Below, piece by piece: positions 38,693 through 48,327 of a DNA stretch of 64,000 nt (its first letter is position 1; each line of letters begins with the position of its first letter). The DNA is taken from NCBI RefSeq assembly GCF_031085165.1, contig NZ_JAVHTY010000001.1:1240001-1304000 (forward strand), written 5' to 3'. Made by a program: the position numbers and the translations under genes. This DNA comes from Pseudomonas sp. 102515. GTDB lineage: Bacteria > Pseudomonadota > Gammaproteobacteria > Pseudomonadales > Pseudomonadaceae. The notes under the pieces were generated by a model. It had not been told where the DNA came from. It did no database searches and worked only from the letters and a program-made list of their open reading frames with translations.

Positions 38693-39085
38693 TTAACGCT
38701 TGGAGTACTGCGGACGCTTACGCGCTTTGCGCAGACCGACTTTCTTACGCTCGACTTCACGGGCGTCACGAGTGACGTAACCGGCTTTGCGCAGGGAGCT
38801 GCGGTAGCCTTCGTCGTACTCGATCAGCGCGCGGGTGATGCCGTGACGGATAGCACCGGCCTGACCGCTCACACCACCGCCAGCGACGGTGACGTAGATG
38901 TCGAACTTCTCCAGGGTCTCGGTCAGCTCGAGGGGCTGACGCACGACCATGCGCGCGGTTTCGCGGCCGAAGAAGGTGTCCAGAGCGCGATCGTTGATGG
39001 AGATCTTGCCAGTGCCCGGACGGAGGAAGACACGAGCGGTGGCAGTCTTACGACGGCCGGTACCGTAATTTTGAGTTGCCGACAT
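38693..39085 (-). CDS. rpsI: 30S ribosomal protein S9
   Basis: 130 residues, full length. N-terminal [18 protein letters not shown] and the C-terminal KRPQYSKR tail that reaches the P-site tRNA are intact. Cotranscribed with rplM, 15 bases upstream. Confidence 0.98.
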   Translation of the reverse strand: MSATQNYGTGRRKTATARVFLRPGTGKISINDRALDTFFGRETARMVVRQPLELTETLEKFDIYVTVAGGGVSGQAGAIRHGITRALIEYDEGYRSSLRKAGYVTRDAREVERKKVGLRKARKRPQYSKR

Positions 39086-39100
39086 GTTGTACTATCCCGA

Positions 39101-39529
39101 TTAAAACTTGAGTTCTTGGGGCTGCTGAGCGGTGTGCGGATGGTTCGCACCCTTGTACACCTTGAGCTTGCGATACATGTCGCGGCCCAGCGGGTTCTTC
39201 GGCAGCATACCCTTGACGGCGGTCTCGATGACGCGCTCGGGAGCACGGGCGATCAGCTTTTCGAAGTTGATCGACTTGATGCCACCCGGGAAACCGGAGT
39301 GATGGTAGTACATCTTGTCGGTAGTCTTGGCACCGGTCACACGAACCTGCTCGGCGTTGATGACGACGATGTAGTCGCCGGTGTCAACGTGAGGAGTGTA
39401 TTCGGGCTTGTGCTTGCCACGCAGGCGAGTGGCGATTTCAGTAGCCAGACGACCCAGAGTCTGGCCAGCAGCGTCGACGACGTACCAGTCGCGCTTAACG
39501 GTTTCCGGTTTTGCGGTGAAAGTTTTCAT
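39101..39529 (-). CDS. rplM: 50S ribosomal protein L13
   Basis: 142 residues, standard length. Signature segments [15 protein letters not shown] and [19 protein letters not shown]. First gene of the rplM-rpsI operon with its own promoter at 39571-39599. Confidence 0.98.
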   Translation of the reverse strand: MKTFTAKPETVKRDWYVVDAAGQTLGRLATEIATRLRGKHKPEYTPHVDTGDYIVVINAEQVRVTGAKTTDKMYYHHSGFPGGIKSINFEKLIARAPERVIETAVKGMLPKNPLGRDMYRKLKVYKGANHPHTAQQPQELKF

Positions 39530-39570
39530 TCTCTATGGCCTCAGAGGCCGCCCTGGTAAAAAGACGGCAA

Positions 39571-39599
39571 ATTCTACACAACAGTGCAACCCCAGACAA
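39571..39599 (-). promoter_or_regulatory. Sigma-70 promoter of rplM-rpsI
   Basis: On the minus strand TTGTCT (39599-39594), 17 bases, TAGAAT (39576-39571), about 42 bases upstream of the rplM start. The resulting leader would be about 35 bases. Confidence 0.7.
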
Positions 39600-39735
39600 G
39601 TCGGGGGCAGCCGGAAACAGACGCTCTTCGGGGGCTCGGGTCGGCGTCCGCTACGGCGATCTCGGCAGGCTTAGGCATCCCCCGCCAAGAAAGCTGCGGC
39701 ATGATACCCGTTCACGGTAAAAAAGCAACCGCAAA

Positions 39736-40437
39736 TTAGAAGGAAAACAACGCCTGGGTGGCTGCCGAGCCCTGACGGCGCGAGGCCAGGTGGTCCGCCA
39801 GTCGCGTGGGTTCCGGCAGGCGGTGACGCCTGACGCAGGCCATGACCAGCGCGGGTGCGGTGGCCAGGCCGACCCGGTGCCCGGGCGAGACGATCAGCGG
39901 CTTGACCCGATCCTTGCTGCGCAGCACCGTGCCTATCAGCCCACCCTCGCGATCCAGCAAGTCGACCTGGCTGCCGCGCGTCTCGGCGAGTTCGCCGTGG
40001 TGACCGGTAAGGATTTTCTTGGCCACGCCGATCGTCGGCAGACCGGTGACCACGCCCAGATGAGCGGCGATGCCCAGCCGGCGCGGATGGGCGATGCCGT
40101 GGCCATCGCAAAACACCAGATCGGGAGTCTCCGGCAATTCCGCCAGCGCCTGGAGCAGCGCCGGCAATTCCCGAAAGGACAGCAGGCCGGGCACATAGGG
40201 CATCACGGTGGGAATGCGGGCAACGGCGTGGGCCAACGGCTGCAGGGTCTCGGCATCCAGCAGGACGGCGACCGCGCGGGTGATCTCGCCGTCCTCCTCG
40301 AAACCCACGTCGACGCCGGCATAGCGCCGCGGTACGCCGAAGTCGTCGTGCAGCAGGACCTGCGTGGCCAGTTGCTTCTGCAGAATGCGCGCCTGGGCGG
40401 GCGAGCCATCCCATTCGGCGAAGGGATCGGAATTCAC
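39736..40437 (-). CDS. nfi: Endonuclease V
   Basis: 233 residues from the GTG at 40437, five to eight bases after GGGAGG. Cleaves near deoxyinosine in DNA, starting repair of deaminated adenine. Catalytic acidic residues in [10 protein letters not shown] and [15 protein letters not shown]; the Lys in VAKKIL and a final Gly/His motif SPGHRVGL match the family. A frame extension to 40479 has no ribosome binding site. It lies between rplM and zapE on the same strand. Confidence 0.93.
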   Translation of the reverse strand: MNSDPFAEWDGSPAQARILQKQLATQVLLHDDFGVPRRYAGVDVGFEEDGEITRAVAVLLDAETLQPLAHAVARIPTVMPYVPGLLSFRELPALLQALAELPETPDLVFCDGHGIAHPRRLGIAAHLGVVTGLPTIGVAKKILTGHHGELAETRGSQVDLLDREGGLIGTVLRSKDRVKPLIVSPGHRVGLATAPALVMACVRRHRLPEPTRLADHLASRRQGSAATQALFSF

Positions 40438-40491
40438 ACGTACCTCCCGAGAACCTGGGTCAAAGGATTGATCCTTCAACCCGAGCAGGGT

Positions 40492-41586
40492 TCACGGCTT
40501 GTGCGGACGCGCCAGGTATTCGTGGGACTGCATTTCCAGCAGGCGACTGAGGGTGCGCTGGAATTCGAACTCCAGGCGGCCACCGGAATAGAGGTCCTTG
40601 AGCTCGACCTCGGCGGACAGGATCAGCTTGACCTGGCGATCGTAGAATTCATCGACCAGGTTGATGAAGCGGCGCGCCATGTCGTCCTTGAGCGCATCCA
40701 TCTGCTCGACATTGCTGACCAGCACCGTCTGGAAGATCTTACCCAGCTCGATGTAGTCGTTCTGGCTGCGCGGACCGTCGCAAAGGGCGCGGAAATCGAA
40801 CCAGGCGACGTCTTCGCAGGTGCGACGCGCGCGGATCTCGCGATTCTCGATCATCAGCGGCACGTCTTCGCAGAGGTCGTTGCACTCGACGGTGAGCGAA
40901 CGGAAGCTCTTGGCCATCGCCGCCTCGACCTCGTCGCTCAGCGGATAGTGAAAGAGCTGCGCCTGCTCCAGGGCGCGCAGGCGATAGTCCACGCCGCTGT
41001 CGACGTTGACGATCTCGGTGTGCTCCTTGAGCAACGCGATGGCCGGCAGGAAGCGCGCGCGCTGCAGGCCGTCCTTGTAGAGACCGTCGGGCACGATGTT
41101 CGAGGTGGCGACCAGACTCACGCCGTTCTTGAACAGCTCTTCCAGGAGGGTCGCCAGGATCATGGCGTCGGTGATGTCGGAAACGAAGAATTCGTCGAAG
41201 CAGATCACCCGCGCCTCGTCGGCGAAGCGCCGGGCGATGATGGTCAGGGGATTCTTCTCGCCCTTGAGGGTGCGCAGCTCTTCGTGGACCCGCTTCATGA
41301 AGCGGTGGAAGTGGGTGCGCATCTTCTGCTTGAACGGCAGGGCGTCATAGAAGGTATCGACCAGGTAGGTCTTGCCGCGCCCTACTCCACCCCAGAAATA
41401 CAGACCCTTGACCGGCGTGACCGTCTTGCGCCCGAGCAGCTTGCCGAACAGGCCACCCTTGGCGGCAGGCTCGACGAGCAATTCGTCATAGAGGCGCTGC
41501 AAATGGCGGACGGCCTCTTCCTGGGCAGCATCGTAGAAAAACTCCGGGCGCTTGAGGTCGGCCTGGTAACGCTCGAGGGGGGTCAT
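40492..41586 (-). CDS. zapE: Cell division ATPase ZapE (AFG1 family)
   Basis: 364 residues, standard length. Walker A FWGGVGRGKTYLVD near residues 65-78, Walker B VICFDEFFVSDITD, sensor 1 LVATSNIVPDGLYKDGLQRARF. In E. coli ZapE interacts with FtsZ at the constricting ring; mitochondrial homologues assist respiratory-complex quality control. A single cytoplasmic AAA+ protein. The gene starts 86 bases downstream of trpS with a hairpin between. Confidence 0.95.
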   Translation of the reverse strand: MTPLERYQADLKRPEFFYDAAQEEAVRHLQRLYDELLVEPAAKGGLFGKLLGRKTVTPVKGLYFWGGVGRGKTYLVDTFYDALPFKQKMRTHFHRFMKRVHEELRTLKGEKNPLTIIARRFADEARVICFDEFFVSDITDAMILATLLEELFKNGVSLVATSNIVPDGLYKDGLQRARFLPAIALLKEHTEIVNVDSGVDYRLRALEQAQLFHYPLSDEVEAAMAKSFRSLTVECNDLCEDVPLMIENREIRARRTCEDVAWFDFRALCDGPRSQNDYIELGKIFQTVLVSNVEQMDALKDDMARRFINLVDEFYDRQVKLILSAEVELKDLYSGGRLEFEFQRTLSRLLEMQSHEYLARPHKP

Positions 41587-41630
41587 GGCGGCTTCTGGTC
41601 GGGTGGGAAAAAAGGGTGGTCACTGTAATG

Positions 41631-41663
41631 GCGGTCCCTGGCGTTGACAACGCCAGGGACCGC
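41631..41663. terminator. Strong hairpin between trpS and zapE
   Basis: Perfect 15-base-pair stem (GCGGTCCCTGGCGTT and its complement) with loop GAC, nine bases after the trpS stop on the minus strand. No T-run follows immediately, so it may be an inefficient terminator or a processing/stability element. Confidence 0.65.
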
Positions 41664-41672
41664 GGGTGCCCT

Positions 41673-43022
41673 TCAGGCCTCGGCCAATTGCGCCAGGGCG
41701 GTGCGCGTCCGCTCGATCAGCGCATCGCGCGTAGCGGGGGAATCGCCAGGAGCGCCCTCGGCGACGACCTGATCGTCCAGCAGCAGCTGGAAGCCGTTGC
41801 CCTCACCCGCCACGACAGTGGCCGGCATGGTGACCAGCTGCTTGCTGGTGATGCCCGCGGTCCTGGCTTCGGCGAAGGGGACCGACAAGGCCAGTTCGGT
41901 ACCGTCGGCGTCGAGCAGGCGGAAGCGGAAGCTGCCATCGCCCTCGCGAAAGCTGACGAAGCGGGCGGTCTTGCTGGCCTTCTTCTTGGTGCCGCCCGTG
42001 GCGACCTGGGTCTTGAGCGAACGCAGGCCCACGGCCTCGCGCAGCTCGCCGAGGAAGGGCGTGGCGTAGCGGCGGGCCTTGGCGGCGCCGGCCAGCAGGA
42101 TGTCTTCCAGGTCGTCAGGACGGGCGATCAGCGCCGCATAGCGCTCGCGGGCCTCGCCCAGCTCGGCGTCGAGCAACTCGAACAGCTGGCCCTTGGCTTC
42201 GCCCCAGGCCAGGCCGGCCTGCAGGGCCGCGCGGAAGGCCGCGCTCTGCGCGGGGGTGGCGAAGGCCTGGTAGAGGGTGAAGAGGTGGGCGCTGTCGGGG
42301 TCCTTGGGCTCACCGGGCAGGCGCGAATCGGTGACGATGCGGGCGATGGCGTCCTTGAGCTGCTTGGCGCTGCCGAACAGCGGGATGGTGTTGTCGTAGC
42401 TCTTGGACATCTTGCGGCCATCAAGACCGGGCAAGGTGGAGACGCTTTCCTCGATGACCGCCTCGGGCAGGGCGAAATAGTCGCGCCCGTTGCCGAACAG
42501 GTGGTTGAAGCGCTGACCGATGTCGCGGGCCATCTCCACGTGCTGGATCTGGTCGCGCCCGACCGGTACGCGCCGGGCGTTGAACATGAGGATGTCCGCG
42601 GCCATCAGCACGGGGTAGCTGTAGAGGCCCATGGTGACCCCGGCATCGGGATCCTCGCCCTGTTCCAGGTTGCGGTCGACCGCGGCCTTGTAGGCATGGG
42701 CGCGATTGAGCAGGCCCTTGCCGGCGACGCAGGTGAGCAGCCAGGTCAGCTCGGGAATCTCGGGGATGTCGGACTGGCGATAGAAGGTCACCCGCTCCGG
42801 ATCCAGGCCACTGGCCAGCCAGGTGGCGGCGATCTCCAGGCGCGAACGCTGGATGCGCGCGGGGTCGTCGCACTTGATCAGGGCATGGTAGTCGGCGAGG
42901 AAGTAGAAGGAGTCGGCATCGTCGGCCAGGCTGGCGCGGATGGCGGGACGGATGGCCCCCGCGTAGTTGCCCAGGTGCGGGGTACCGGTGGTGGTGATGC
43001 CAGTGAGGATGCGAGTGGTCAT
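41673..43022 (-). CDS. trpS: Tryptophan--tRNA ligase (long form)
   Basis: 449 residues, versus about 330-340 for E. coli TrpS. Class I synthetase motifs: [11 protein letters not shown] in place of HIGH and [10 protein letters not shown]. The extra about 110 C-terminal residues begin after a Lys-rich linker ([17 protein letters not shown]) and look like a small beta-rich domain ([19 protein letters not shown]). This longer form occurs in Pseudomonas and some beta-proteobacteria; the role of the extension is unknown to me. Confidence 0.95.
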   Translation of the reverse strand: MTTRILTGITTTGTPHLGNYAGAIRPAIRASLADDADSFYFLADYHALIKCDDPARIQRSRLEIAATWLASGLDPERVTFYRQSDIPEIPELTWLLTCVAGKGLLNRAHAYKAAVDRNLEQGEDPDAGVTMGLYSYPVLMAADILMFNARRVPVGRDQIQHVEMARDIGQRFNHLFGNGRDYFALPEAVIEESVSTLPGLDGRKMSKSYDNTIPLFGSAKQLKDAIARIVTDSRLPGEPKDPDSAHLFTLYQAFATPAQSAAFRAALQAGLAWGEAKGQLFELLDAELGEARERYAALIARPDDLEDILLAGAAKARRYATPFLGELREAVGLRSLKTQVATGGTKKKASKTARFVSFREGDGSFRFRLLDADGTELALSVPFAEARTAGITSKQLVTMPATVVAGEGNGFQLLLDDQVVAEGAPGDSPATRDALIERTRTALAQLAEA

Positions 43023-43055
43023 GGAGGCGCTGGAAATCCGAGAGACTAACGAGGG

Positions 43056-43691
43056 TCAGGCCTGCAGGCGCGGCAGGACCAGATCTTTGAGTTCGACGAG
43101 TTTGCCATGGAAGAAATGGCTGCACTCAGCGACGCGGAGCAATTCGTGCGGCTGTTCGAGCGCGGCGGACCAGGCGTAGACCCGCTCGGGGGTCACCACC
43201 TCGTCGGCTTCGGGCTGGATCACCGTGAGGCGCGCCCGCTGTGGCAGGCGACCGTCGACCGCGAAACGCTCCACCGGCGGCGCCAGCATGAACAGCTGTT
43301 CCACCGCCACGCCCTCGCTTTCCAGGCGTCCGCCCAGGCAGGCGGCCACGCAGGAACCGAAGGAGAAACCGCAGAGGGTCAGCGGCAGGTCGGGATGGCG
43401 GTCGCGCAACCAGGCCACGGCGGCCGCGGCATCGTCGATCTCGCCTTCGCCGCCGGCATGCACGCCGGTGCTGGCGCCGACGCCGCGAAAGTTGAATCTG
43501 AGGGTGGCCTGGCCGGCGTCCCGGGCGATGCGCTGCAGGGTGGCGACCACCTTGTTCTGCATGGCGCCGCCATGGAGCGGATGGGGATGACAGAGCAGGA
43601 CCGCGCCGCTGGGGGCATCCGGACTCTGGTACAGCGCTTCCAGAGTGCCCGCGGGGCCCTCCAGCAGCAGGGATTGTTCACGGGCTGACAC
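43056..43691 (-). CDS. Alpha/beta hydrolase (dienelactone-hydrolase-like)
   Basis: 211 residues from the GTG at 43691 behind GGAG; the frame to 43730 is less likely. Alpha/beta fold with the oxyanion segment CHPHPLHGGAMQNKVV, Ser nucleophile in LCGFSFGSCVA, Asp in QPEADEVVTPE and His in ECSHFFHGKL. It belongs to the family typified by YfhR/PA4440-like hydrolases near trpS. Cytoplasmic, substrate unknown. Confidence 0.85.
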   Translation of the reverse strand: MSAREQSLLLEGPAGTLEALYQSPDAPSGAVLLCHPHPLHGGAMQNKVVATLQRIARDAGQATLRFNFRGVGASTGVHAGGEGEIDDAAAAVAWLRDRHPDLPLTLCGFSFGSCVAACLGGRLESEGVAVEQLFMLAPPVERFAVDGRLPQRARLTVIQPEADEVVTPERVYAWSAALEQPHELLRVAECSHFFHGKLVELKDLVLPRLQA

Positions 43692-43876
43692 GCTTGACTC
43701 CGTGATCCCGGACGAACAGTGCTCATCCAAGGAGTTGATTTTGATAGGGTCGATCCTGCGCGATGCCTGACCGCGGGGTATGATGACGCCCAGCGAATGG
43801 CAGATGACGCAACCCAGTGTACAGGCTCGCCGGTCTGCCGTTACCGTAAAGCAAAGCCGCTCATAGAGGAAGTTTC

Positions 43877-44317
43877 GTGGAACAGTCGCTCACTACCTGG
43901 TTGTTGCCCCTGATCGCGCTGCTGATCGGGGTCGGGATAGGTTTTCTGCTGGCGCGCCTGGTGCCGGGTGCCGCGCCGAGCCGCGTGCAGCGCCAGCTGG
44001 ATGACCTGCAGAAGAAGTTCGACGACTACCAGCACGAGGTCACCAGCCACTTCAGCACCACCGCCGGCCTGGTGCGCAAGCTGACCCAGACCTACCAGGA
44101 CATGCAGTCGCACCTGTCCGAAGGCGCCGAGCGTCTGGCCCAGGACGAGCTGACCCGCCAGCACCTGCTGGCCTCGCTGCACAGCGCCGAGCAGCGCTAC
44201 CCGTCCAGTCGCGAGCGCATCGATGGTCCGACCGAAGCGCCGCGGGACTACGCGCCCAAGGGTGACGGCACCCCCGGCACCCTCGACGAAACCTACGGCG
44301 TGAAAAGCCGCGGTTGA
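43877..44317 (+). CDS. zapG: YhcB/ZapG family (DUF1043) inner-membrane protein
   Basis: 146 residues from the GTG at 43877, behind GAGGAAG. One N-terminal membrane helix (LLPLIALLIGVGIGFLLARL) followed by a coiled-coil region (about 36-105) and a disordered C-terminus. E. coli YhcB/ZapG links cell division with envelope growth and interacts with elongasome proteins. Divergent from the alpha/beta hydrolase gene. Confidence 0.88.
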   Translation: MEQSLTTWLLPLIALLIGVGIGFLLARLVPGAAPSRVQRQLDDLQKKFDDYQHEVTSHFSTTAGLVRKLTQTYQDMQSHLSEGAERLAQDELTRQHLLASLHSAEQRYPSSRERIDGPTEAPRDYAPKGDGTPGTLDETYGVKSRG

Positions 44318-44448
44318 GCGCCAAGGCCGGGGACTCCCCGGCCTTCTACTTTCCGGCGCCTGCCCTCGTCACTCAGGGCGCGACGCCCGGCCCTTTTCCG
44401 GCCCGTCATGGCATAATCCGCGGTCGCAGTCTTTCGCAGGAGAACGCC

Positions 44449-44811
44449 ATGCCCGCAGCGGCCAGTGGCCTGAGCCTCTACGGCATCAAGGCCTGTGACA
44501 CCATGAAGAAGGCCCGCCAATGGCTCGACGAGCATGGCCAGGCCTATCATTTCCATGACTACAAGCAGAGCGGCATCGACCGCGAACGGCTGGCGGCCTG
44601 GTGCGCGGAGCATGGCTGGGACAAGGTGCTCAATCGCGCCGGCACCACCTTCCGCAAACTCGACGACGCCCAGAAGGCCGACCTCGATACCGCCAAGGCC
44701 ATCGACCTGATGCTCGCGCAACCCTCGATGATCAAGCGCCCCGTGCTCGATCTCGGCGACCGCACCCTGCTGGGCTTCAAGCCCGAACTCTATGCCGCGG
44801 CCCTGAACTGA
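44449..44811 (+). CDS. ArsC family reductase (YffB/Spx-like)
   Basis: 120 residues from the ATG at 44449, seven bases after CAGGAG. Thioredoxin-like ArsC fold with a single N-terminal cysteine in YGIKACDTMKKA, the C-x-T-M pattern typical of the YffB subgroup and different from true arsenate reductase. The conserved C-terminal half includes MIKRPVLD. No ars genes are near, so arsenate resistance is unlikely; a glutathione-dependent reductase role is suggested for the family. It lies 74 bases upstream of dapD. Confidence 0.88.
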   Translation: MPAAASGLSLYGIKACDTMKKARQWLDEHGQAYHFHDYKQSGIDRERLAAWCAEHGWDKVLNRAGTTFRKLDDAQKADLDTAKAIDLMLAQPSMIKRPVLDLGDRTLLGFKPELYAAALN

Positions 44812-44885
44812 CCCCCGCGGCCACCGCCCCTACTACCGAACATCTCGCACCGACCGGATCGGTGCCTCTGCACAGGAACAGTCAT

Positions 44886-45920
44886 ATGTCGAATGCCCTT
44901 TTCAGTATCGCCTTCGGTGTCGGCACCCAGAATCGCCAGGACGCCTGGCTGGAAGTCTTCTATGCGCAGCCCCTGCTGAATCCCCCGGCGGCCCTGGTGG
45001 AGGCGGTCGCGCCGCTGCTGGACTACCAGGGTGGCAACCAGGCCATCGCCTTCGCCCCGGCCCAGGCCCGCGGTCTGGCCGAAGCCCTCAAGGGCATCGA
45101 TGCCGTGCAGTCGGCCCTGCTGACCCGCCTGGCCGAAAGCACCAAGCCACTGGTGGCCACCCTGCTGGCCGAAGACGCCGCTCCCGCCTCCACCCCCGAG
45201 GCCTACCTGAAGCTGCATCTGCTGTCCCACCGGCTGGTCAAGCCCCACGGCCTGAACCTCAGCGGCATCTTCGCCCTGCTGCCCAACGTCGCCTGGACCA
45301 ACCAGGGCGCCGTGGACCTGGCCGAGCTGCCGGCCGAGCAGCTGGAAGCCCGCCTGCGTGGCAAGCTGCTGGAAGTCTTCTCGGTGGACAAATTCCCCAA
45401 GATGACCGACTACGTGGTGCCAACCGGCGTGCGTATCGCCGATACCGCCCGCGTGCGCCTGGGCGCCTACGTGGGTGAAGGCACCACGGTGATGCACGAA
45501 GGCTTCGTCAATTTCAACGCCGGTACCGCCGGCCCGGGCATGATCGAAGGCCGCGTCTCCGCGGGCGTCTTCGTCGGCAAGGGCTCGGACCTAGGCGGCG
45601 GCTGCTCCACCATGGGCACCCTGTCGGGCGGTGGCAACATCGTCATCAGTGTCGGCGAAGGCTGCCTGATCGGTGCCAACGCCGGCATCGGCATCCCGCT
45701 GGGCGATCGCTGCACCGTGGAATCCGGTCTCTATGTCACCGCCGGTACCAAGGTGGCGGTGCTGGACGACCAGAACCAACTGGTACGGGTGGTCAAGGCA
45801 CGCGAACTGGCCGGTCAGACCGACCTGCTGCTGCGCCGCAATTCGGAAACCGGCGCGGTCGAATGCAAGACCAACAAGACCGCCATCGAACTCAACGAAG
45901 CGCTGCACGCGCACAACTGA
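44886..45920 (+). CDS. dapD: Tetrahydrodipicolinate N-succinyltransferase
   Basis: 344 residues, the long Pseudomonas-type DapD. Lysine/diaminopimelate synthesis by the succinylase route. The C-terminal half is a left-handed beta-helix of hexapeptide repeats (VRIADTARVRLGAYVGEG, then FVGKGSDLGGGCSTMGT), with a unique N-terminal domain. The ATG at 44886 lies 74 bases after the ArsC-like gene. The downstream sulfur-transfer pair begins 50 bases later. Confidence 0.95.
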   Translation: MSNALFSIAFGVGTQNRQDAWLEVFYAQPLLNPPAALVEAVAPLLDYQGGNQAIAFAPAQARGLAEALKGIDAVQSALLTRLAESTKPLVATLLAEDAAPASTPEAYLKLHLLSHRLVKPHGLNLSGIFALLPNVAWTNQGAVDLAELPAEQLEARLRGKLLEVFSVDKFPKMTDYVVPTGVRIADTARVRLGAYVGEGTTVMHEGFVNFNAGTAGPGMIEGRVSAGVFVGKGSDLGGGCSTMGTLSGGGNIVISVGEGCLIGANAGIGIPLGDRCTVESGLYVTAGTKVAVLDDQNQLVRVVKARELAGQTDLLLRRNSETGAVECKTNKTAIELNEALHAHN

Positions 45921-45970
45921 GTCCACAACCGGGCAGCCCGCGCCAGGCGGGCTACCCCGGAGCTGCCGCC

Positions 45971-47179
45971 ATGTCGCTACCCTCTCCCTGGAGAGCCGAG
46001 TTTCCGGCTTTCACCGCCTTCGCCGCCGATGGCATCACCTACCTCGACAGCGCCGCCACGGCGCAGAAGCCCCAGGTGGTGCTGGATGCCCTGCTGGCCA
46101 GCTACAGCCTGGGCGCGGCCAATGTGCACCGCGCCCAGCACTGGGCCGCCGAGCGGACCACCGCCGCCTACGAGGGTGCCCGTGGACGGATCGCCGCCTG
46201 GCTGGGCGCGGCCTCGCCGCACGAGGTGGTGCTGACCCGCGGCGCGACCGAGGCCCTCAATCTGCTGGCCTATGGTCTGGAAGACGCCTTCGCGCCGGGT
46301 GACGAGCTCCTCGTCAGCGCCCTGGAGCACCACGCCAATCTGCTGCCCTGGCAGCAGCTGGCCCGGCGGCGGGGCCTGGAACTCAGGGTCATCCCGCTGA
46401 CTCCGAGCGGTCATCTGGACCTGGACGCCGCCGAGCGGTTGCTGGGGCCACGAACGCGCGTGGTCGCGGTCAGCCAGCTGTCCAACGTGCTCGGCACCTG
46501 GCAGCCGCTGGCGGAACTCGCGGCCCTGGTACGGACACGCTCGCCGGCCTGGCTGGTGGTGGACGGCGCCCAGGGCGCGGTCCATGGCCGTCATCGTCCA
46601 AGCGATTTCGATGCCGACTTCTATGTCTTTTCCGGCCACAAGCTCTATGCGCCCGAGGCCATCGGCGTGCTCTGGGGCAAGGCCGCTGGTCTGGCGCGGC
46701 TCAAGCCCTGGCAGTTCGGCGGCGAGATGGTGCAGCACACCACCTTCACCGACGCCCGGTTCCATGCCGCGCCCATGGGCTTCGAAGCCGGGACGCCGCC
46801 CATAGGCGCGGCCATCGCCCTAGGCGCGGCGGTCGACTGGCTACAGGGTCAGGACGAGACGCTGATCCGCGGTCACGAGCAGGCGCTCAGTCTGAAGCTC
46901 CTGGCCGGGCTGGCTGCCCGCGACGGCGTCCAGGTGCTGGGTGAACCCCAGATCGCCCTGGCCAGCTTTCAGGTCGCGGGCATCGATGTCGGCGACCTCG
47001 CTCACCTGCTGGGTGAACAGGGCATCGCCGTGCGCGCCGGTCAGCACTGCGCCATGCCGCTGTTCCAGACCCTGCAGACCCCCGGTGCGCTGCGGGTCTC
47101 CCTCGGCCTGTACAACGATGCCGAGGACCTGCAGCGCTTTTTCACGGCCCTGGACAACGCCCTGGAGCTGCTGCGATGA
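45971..47179 (+). CDS. csdA: Cysteine desulfurase CsdA (SufS-like)
   Basis: 402 residues from the ATG at 45971. Fold type I PLP enzyme: YLDSAATAQKP, DGAQGAVHGRHRP, PLP Lys in FSGHKLYAPEAIGVL and catalytic Cys in RAGQHCAMPLF. It removes sulfur from cysteine as a persulfide. The stop overlaps the start of csdE by four bases, so the two are a translationally coupled sulfur-relay pair. Confidence 0.93.
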   Translation: MSLPSPWRAEFPAFTAFAADGITYLDSAATAQKPQVVLDALLASYSLGAANVHRAQHWAAERTTAAYEGARGRIAAWLGAASPHEVVLTRGATEALNLLAYGLEDAFAPGDELLVSALEHHANLLPWQQLARRRGLELRVIPLTPSGHLDLDAAERLLGPRTRVVAVSQLSNVLGTWQPLAELAALVRTRSPAWLVVDGAQGAVHGRHRPSDFDADFYVFSGHKLYAPEAIGVLWGKAAGLARLKPWQFGGEMVQHTTFTDARFHAAPMGFEAGTPPIGAAIALGAAVDWLQGQDETLIRGHEQALSLKLLAGLAARDGVQVLGEPQIALASFQVAGIDVGDLAHLLGEQGIAVRAGQHCAMPLFQTLQTPGALRVSLGLYNDAEDLQRFFTALDNALELLR

Positions 47180-47574
47180 ATCTGCTTCCCGATGCGGCGG
47201 AAGCCCGCCGCGCCTTCGTCATCGCCAAGGGCTGGGAGGCGCGCTCGCGACTGCTGCTGCAGTGGGCCGAGCGCCTGCCGGCGGTGCTCGAGGAACGCGA
47301 CGAGGACCTGGTGCAGGGCTGCGAGAGCCGGGTGCGCCTGACCCATGAAGCCCAGGGCGATCGCCACTTCTTTCGCGCCAGCAGCGAATCCCGGGTGCTC
47401 AAGGGGTTGCTCGCCGTGGTGATGGTGCGCGCCAACGGCCTGACCCGCGAAGAGTTGGGCCGCCTCGACATCCACGGCTGGCTGGGCGAACTCGGGCTGG
47501 AACGGCAGCTGTCGCAATCGCGCGGCAACGGCCTGAACGCCGTGCTCACGCGGATGCGCGAACTGGCGGCCTAG
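47176..47574 (+). CDS. csdE: SufE-like sulfur acceptor CsdE
   Basis: 132 residues, SufE fold. The active-site cysteine, which takes the persulfide from CsdA, is in VQGCESRVRL. The C-terminal LSQSRGNGLNAVLTRM segment is characteristic. It ends four bases into the convergent tadA. Confidence 0.93.
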   Translation: MNLLPDAAEARRAFVIAKGWEARSRLLLQWAERLPAVLEERDEDLVQGCESRVRLTHEAQGDRHFFRASSESRVLKGLLAVVMVRANGLTREELGRLDIHGWLGELGLERQLSQSRGNGLNAVLTRMRELAA

Positions 47575-48074
47575 CCTTCGCTGGCCGCCGGATTGCGCCG
47601 CGCGCGGAAGAATTCGGTCAGCACCTGGCCACAGGCCTCGGCCAGCACCCCGCCTTCCACCAGGACCCGGTGATTGAGAAAGTCCTGCTCGAAGAAGCGC
47701 CCGCGACTCTGGGCCATGCCAGCGCGCGGCTCGCTGGCGCCATAGACCAGCCGCTGGATGCGACTGTGGACGATGAGGCCGGCGCACATGCCGCAAGGTT
47801 CGAGCGTCACATAGAGGGTCGCCCCCGGCAGCCGGTAGTTGGCCAGGCGCGCGGCGGCATCGCGAATGGCCTGCATCTCGGCGTGAGCACTGGGATCGTG
47901 GGCGCCGATGGGCTGATTGAAACCGCGGCCTATGATTTCTCCGTCCAGTACCACCACCGCGCCGACCGGCACCTCGCCCTGCCCGGCGCCCTGCTCTGCC
48001 AGGGCCAGGGCCTCGTGCATGAAAAGGTCGTCCCGGCTGCGGTCTATGATGGGCAAGGGGCGGAAGCGGGCCAT
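47571..48074 (-). CDS. tadA: tRNA-specific adenosine deaminase
   Basis: 167 residues from the ATG at 48074 (MARFRPLPIID); the conserved domain starts at DDLFMHEALALAEQ. It converts A34 to inosine in tRNA-Arg(ACG). Zinc and catalytic motifs HAEMQA and PCGMCAG intact, plus the C-terminal helix with FFRARR. It overlaps csdE by four bases, convergent. Confidence 0.95.
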   Translation of the reverse strand: MARFRPLPIIDRSRDDLFMHEALALAEQGAGQGEVPVGAVVVLDGEIIGRGFNQPIGAHDPSAHAEMQAIRDAAARLANYRLPGATLYVTLEPCGMCAGLIVHSRIQRLVYGASEPRAGMAQSRGRFFEQDFLNHRVLVEGGVLAEACGQVLTEFFRARRNPAASEG

Positions 48075-48170
48075 GTCTGCACTCTGGGCAAAAGCCCATG
48101 ATACCGCCGTCATTCAAGGAGGCCAGCCAAGACGGCTCGCGTCAGCCAAAGGACCCTTCGTCAGAAATAG

Positions 48171-48189
48171 AATTGCAATAATCGTTATC
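48171..48189. promoter_or_regulatory. Fur-box-like sequence between tadA and bphP
   Basis: AATTGCAATAATCGTTATC matches 13 of 19 positions of the Fur consensus GATAATGATAATCATTATC, including 11 of the last 12. It lies 139 bases upstream of the bacteriophytochrome start and 97 bases upstream of tadA. Confidence 0.4.
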
Positions 48190-48327
48190 GGCCACTGCGA
48201 ATGCGAAACTATTGCAACGGATGCCGAAAACGCGTGATCGGCATCACATTCATGGCCATTCGGTGCCAAAGCGTTAACAGGATCGCCTTGGAGCGGTCCT
48301 ATTCAAGAGTTCAGTCGAGACAGTCGC

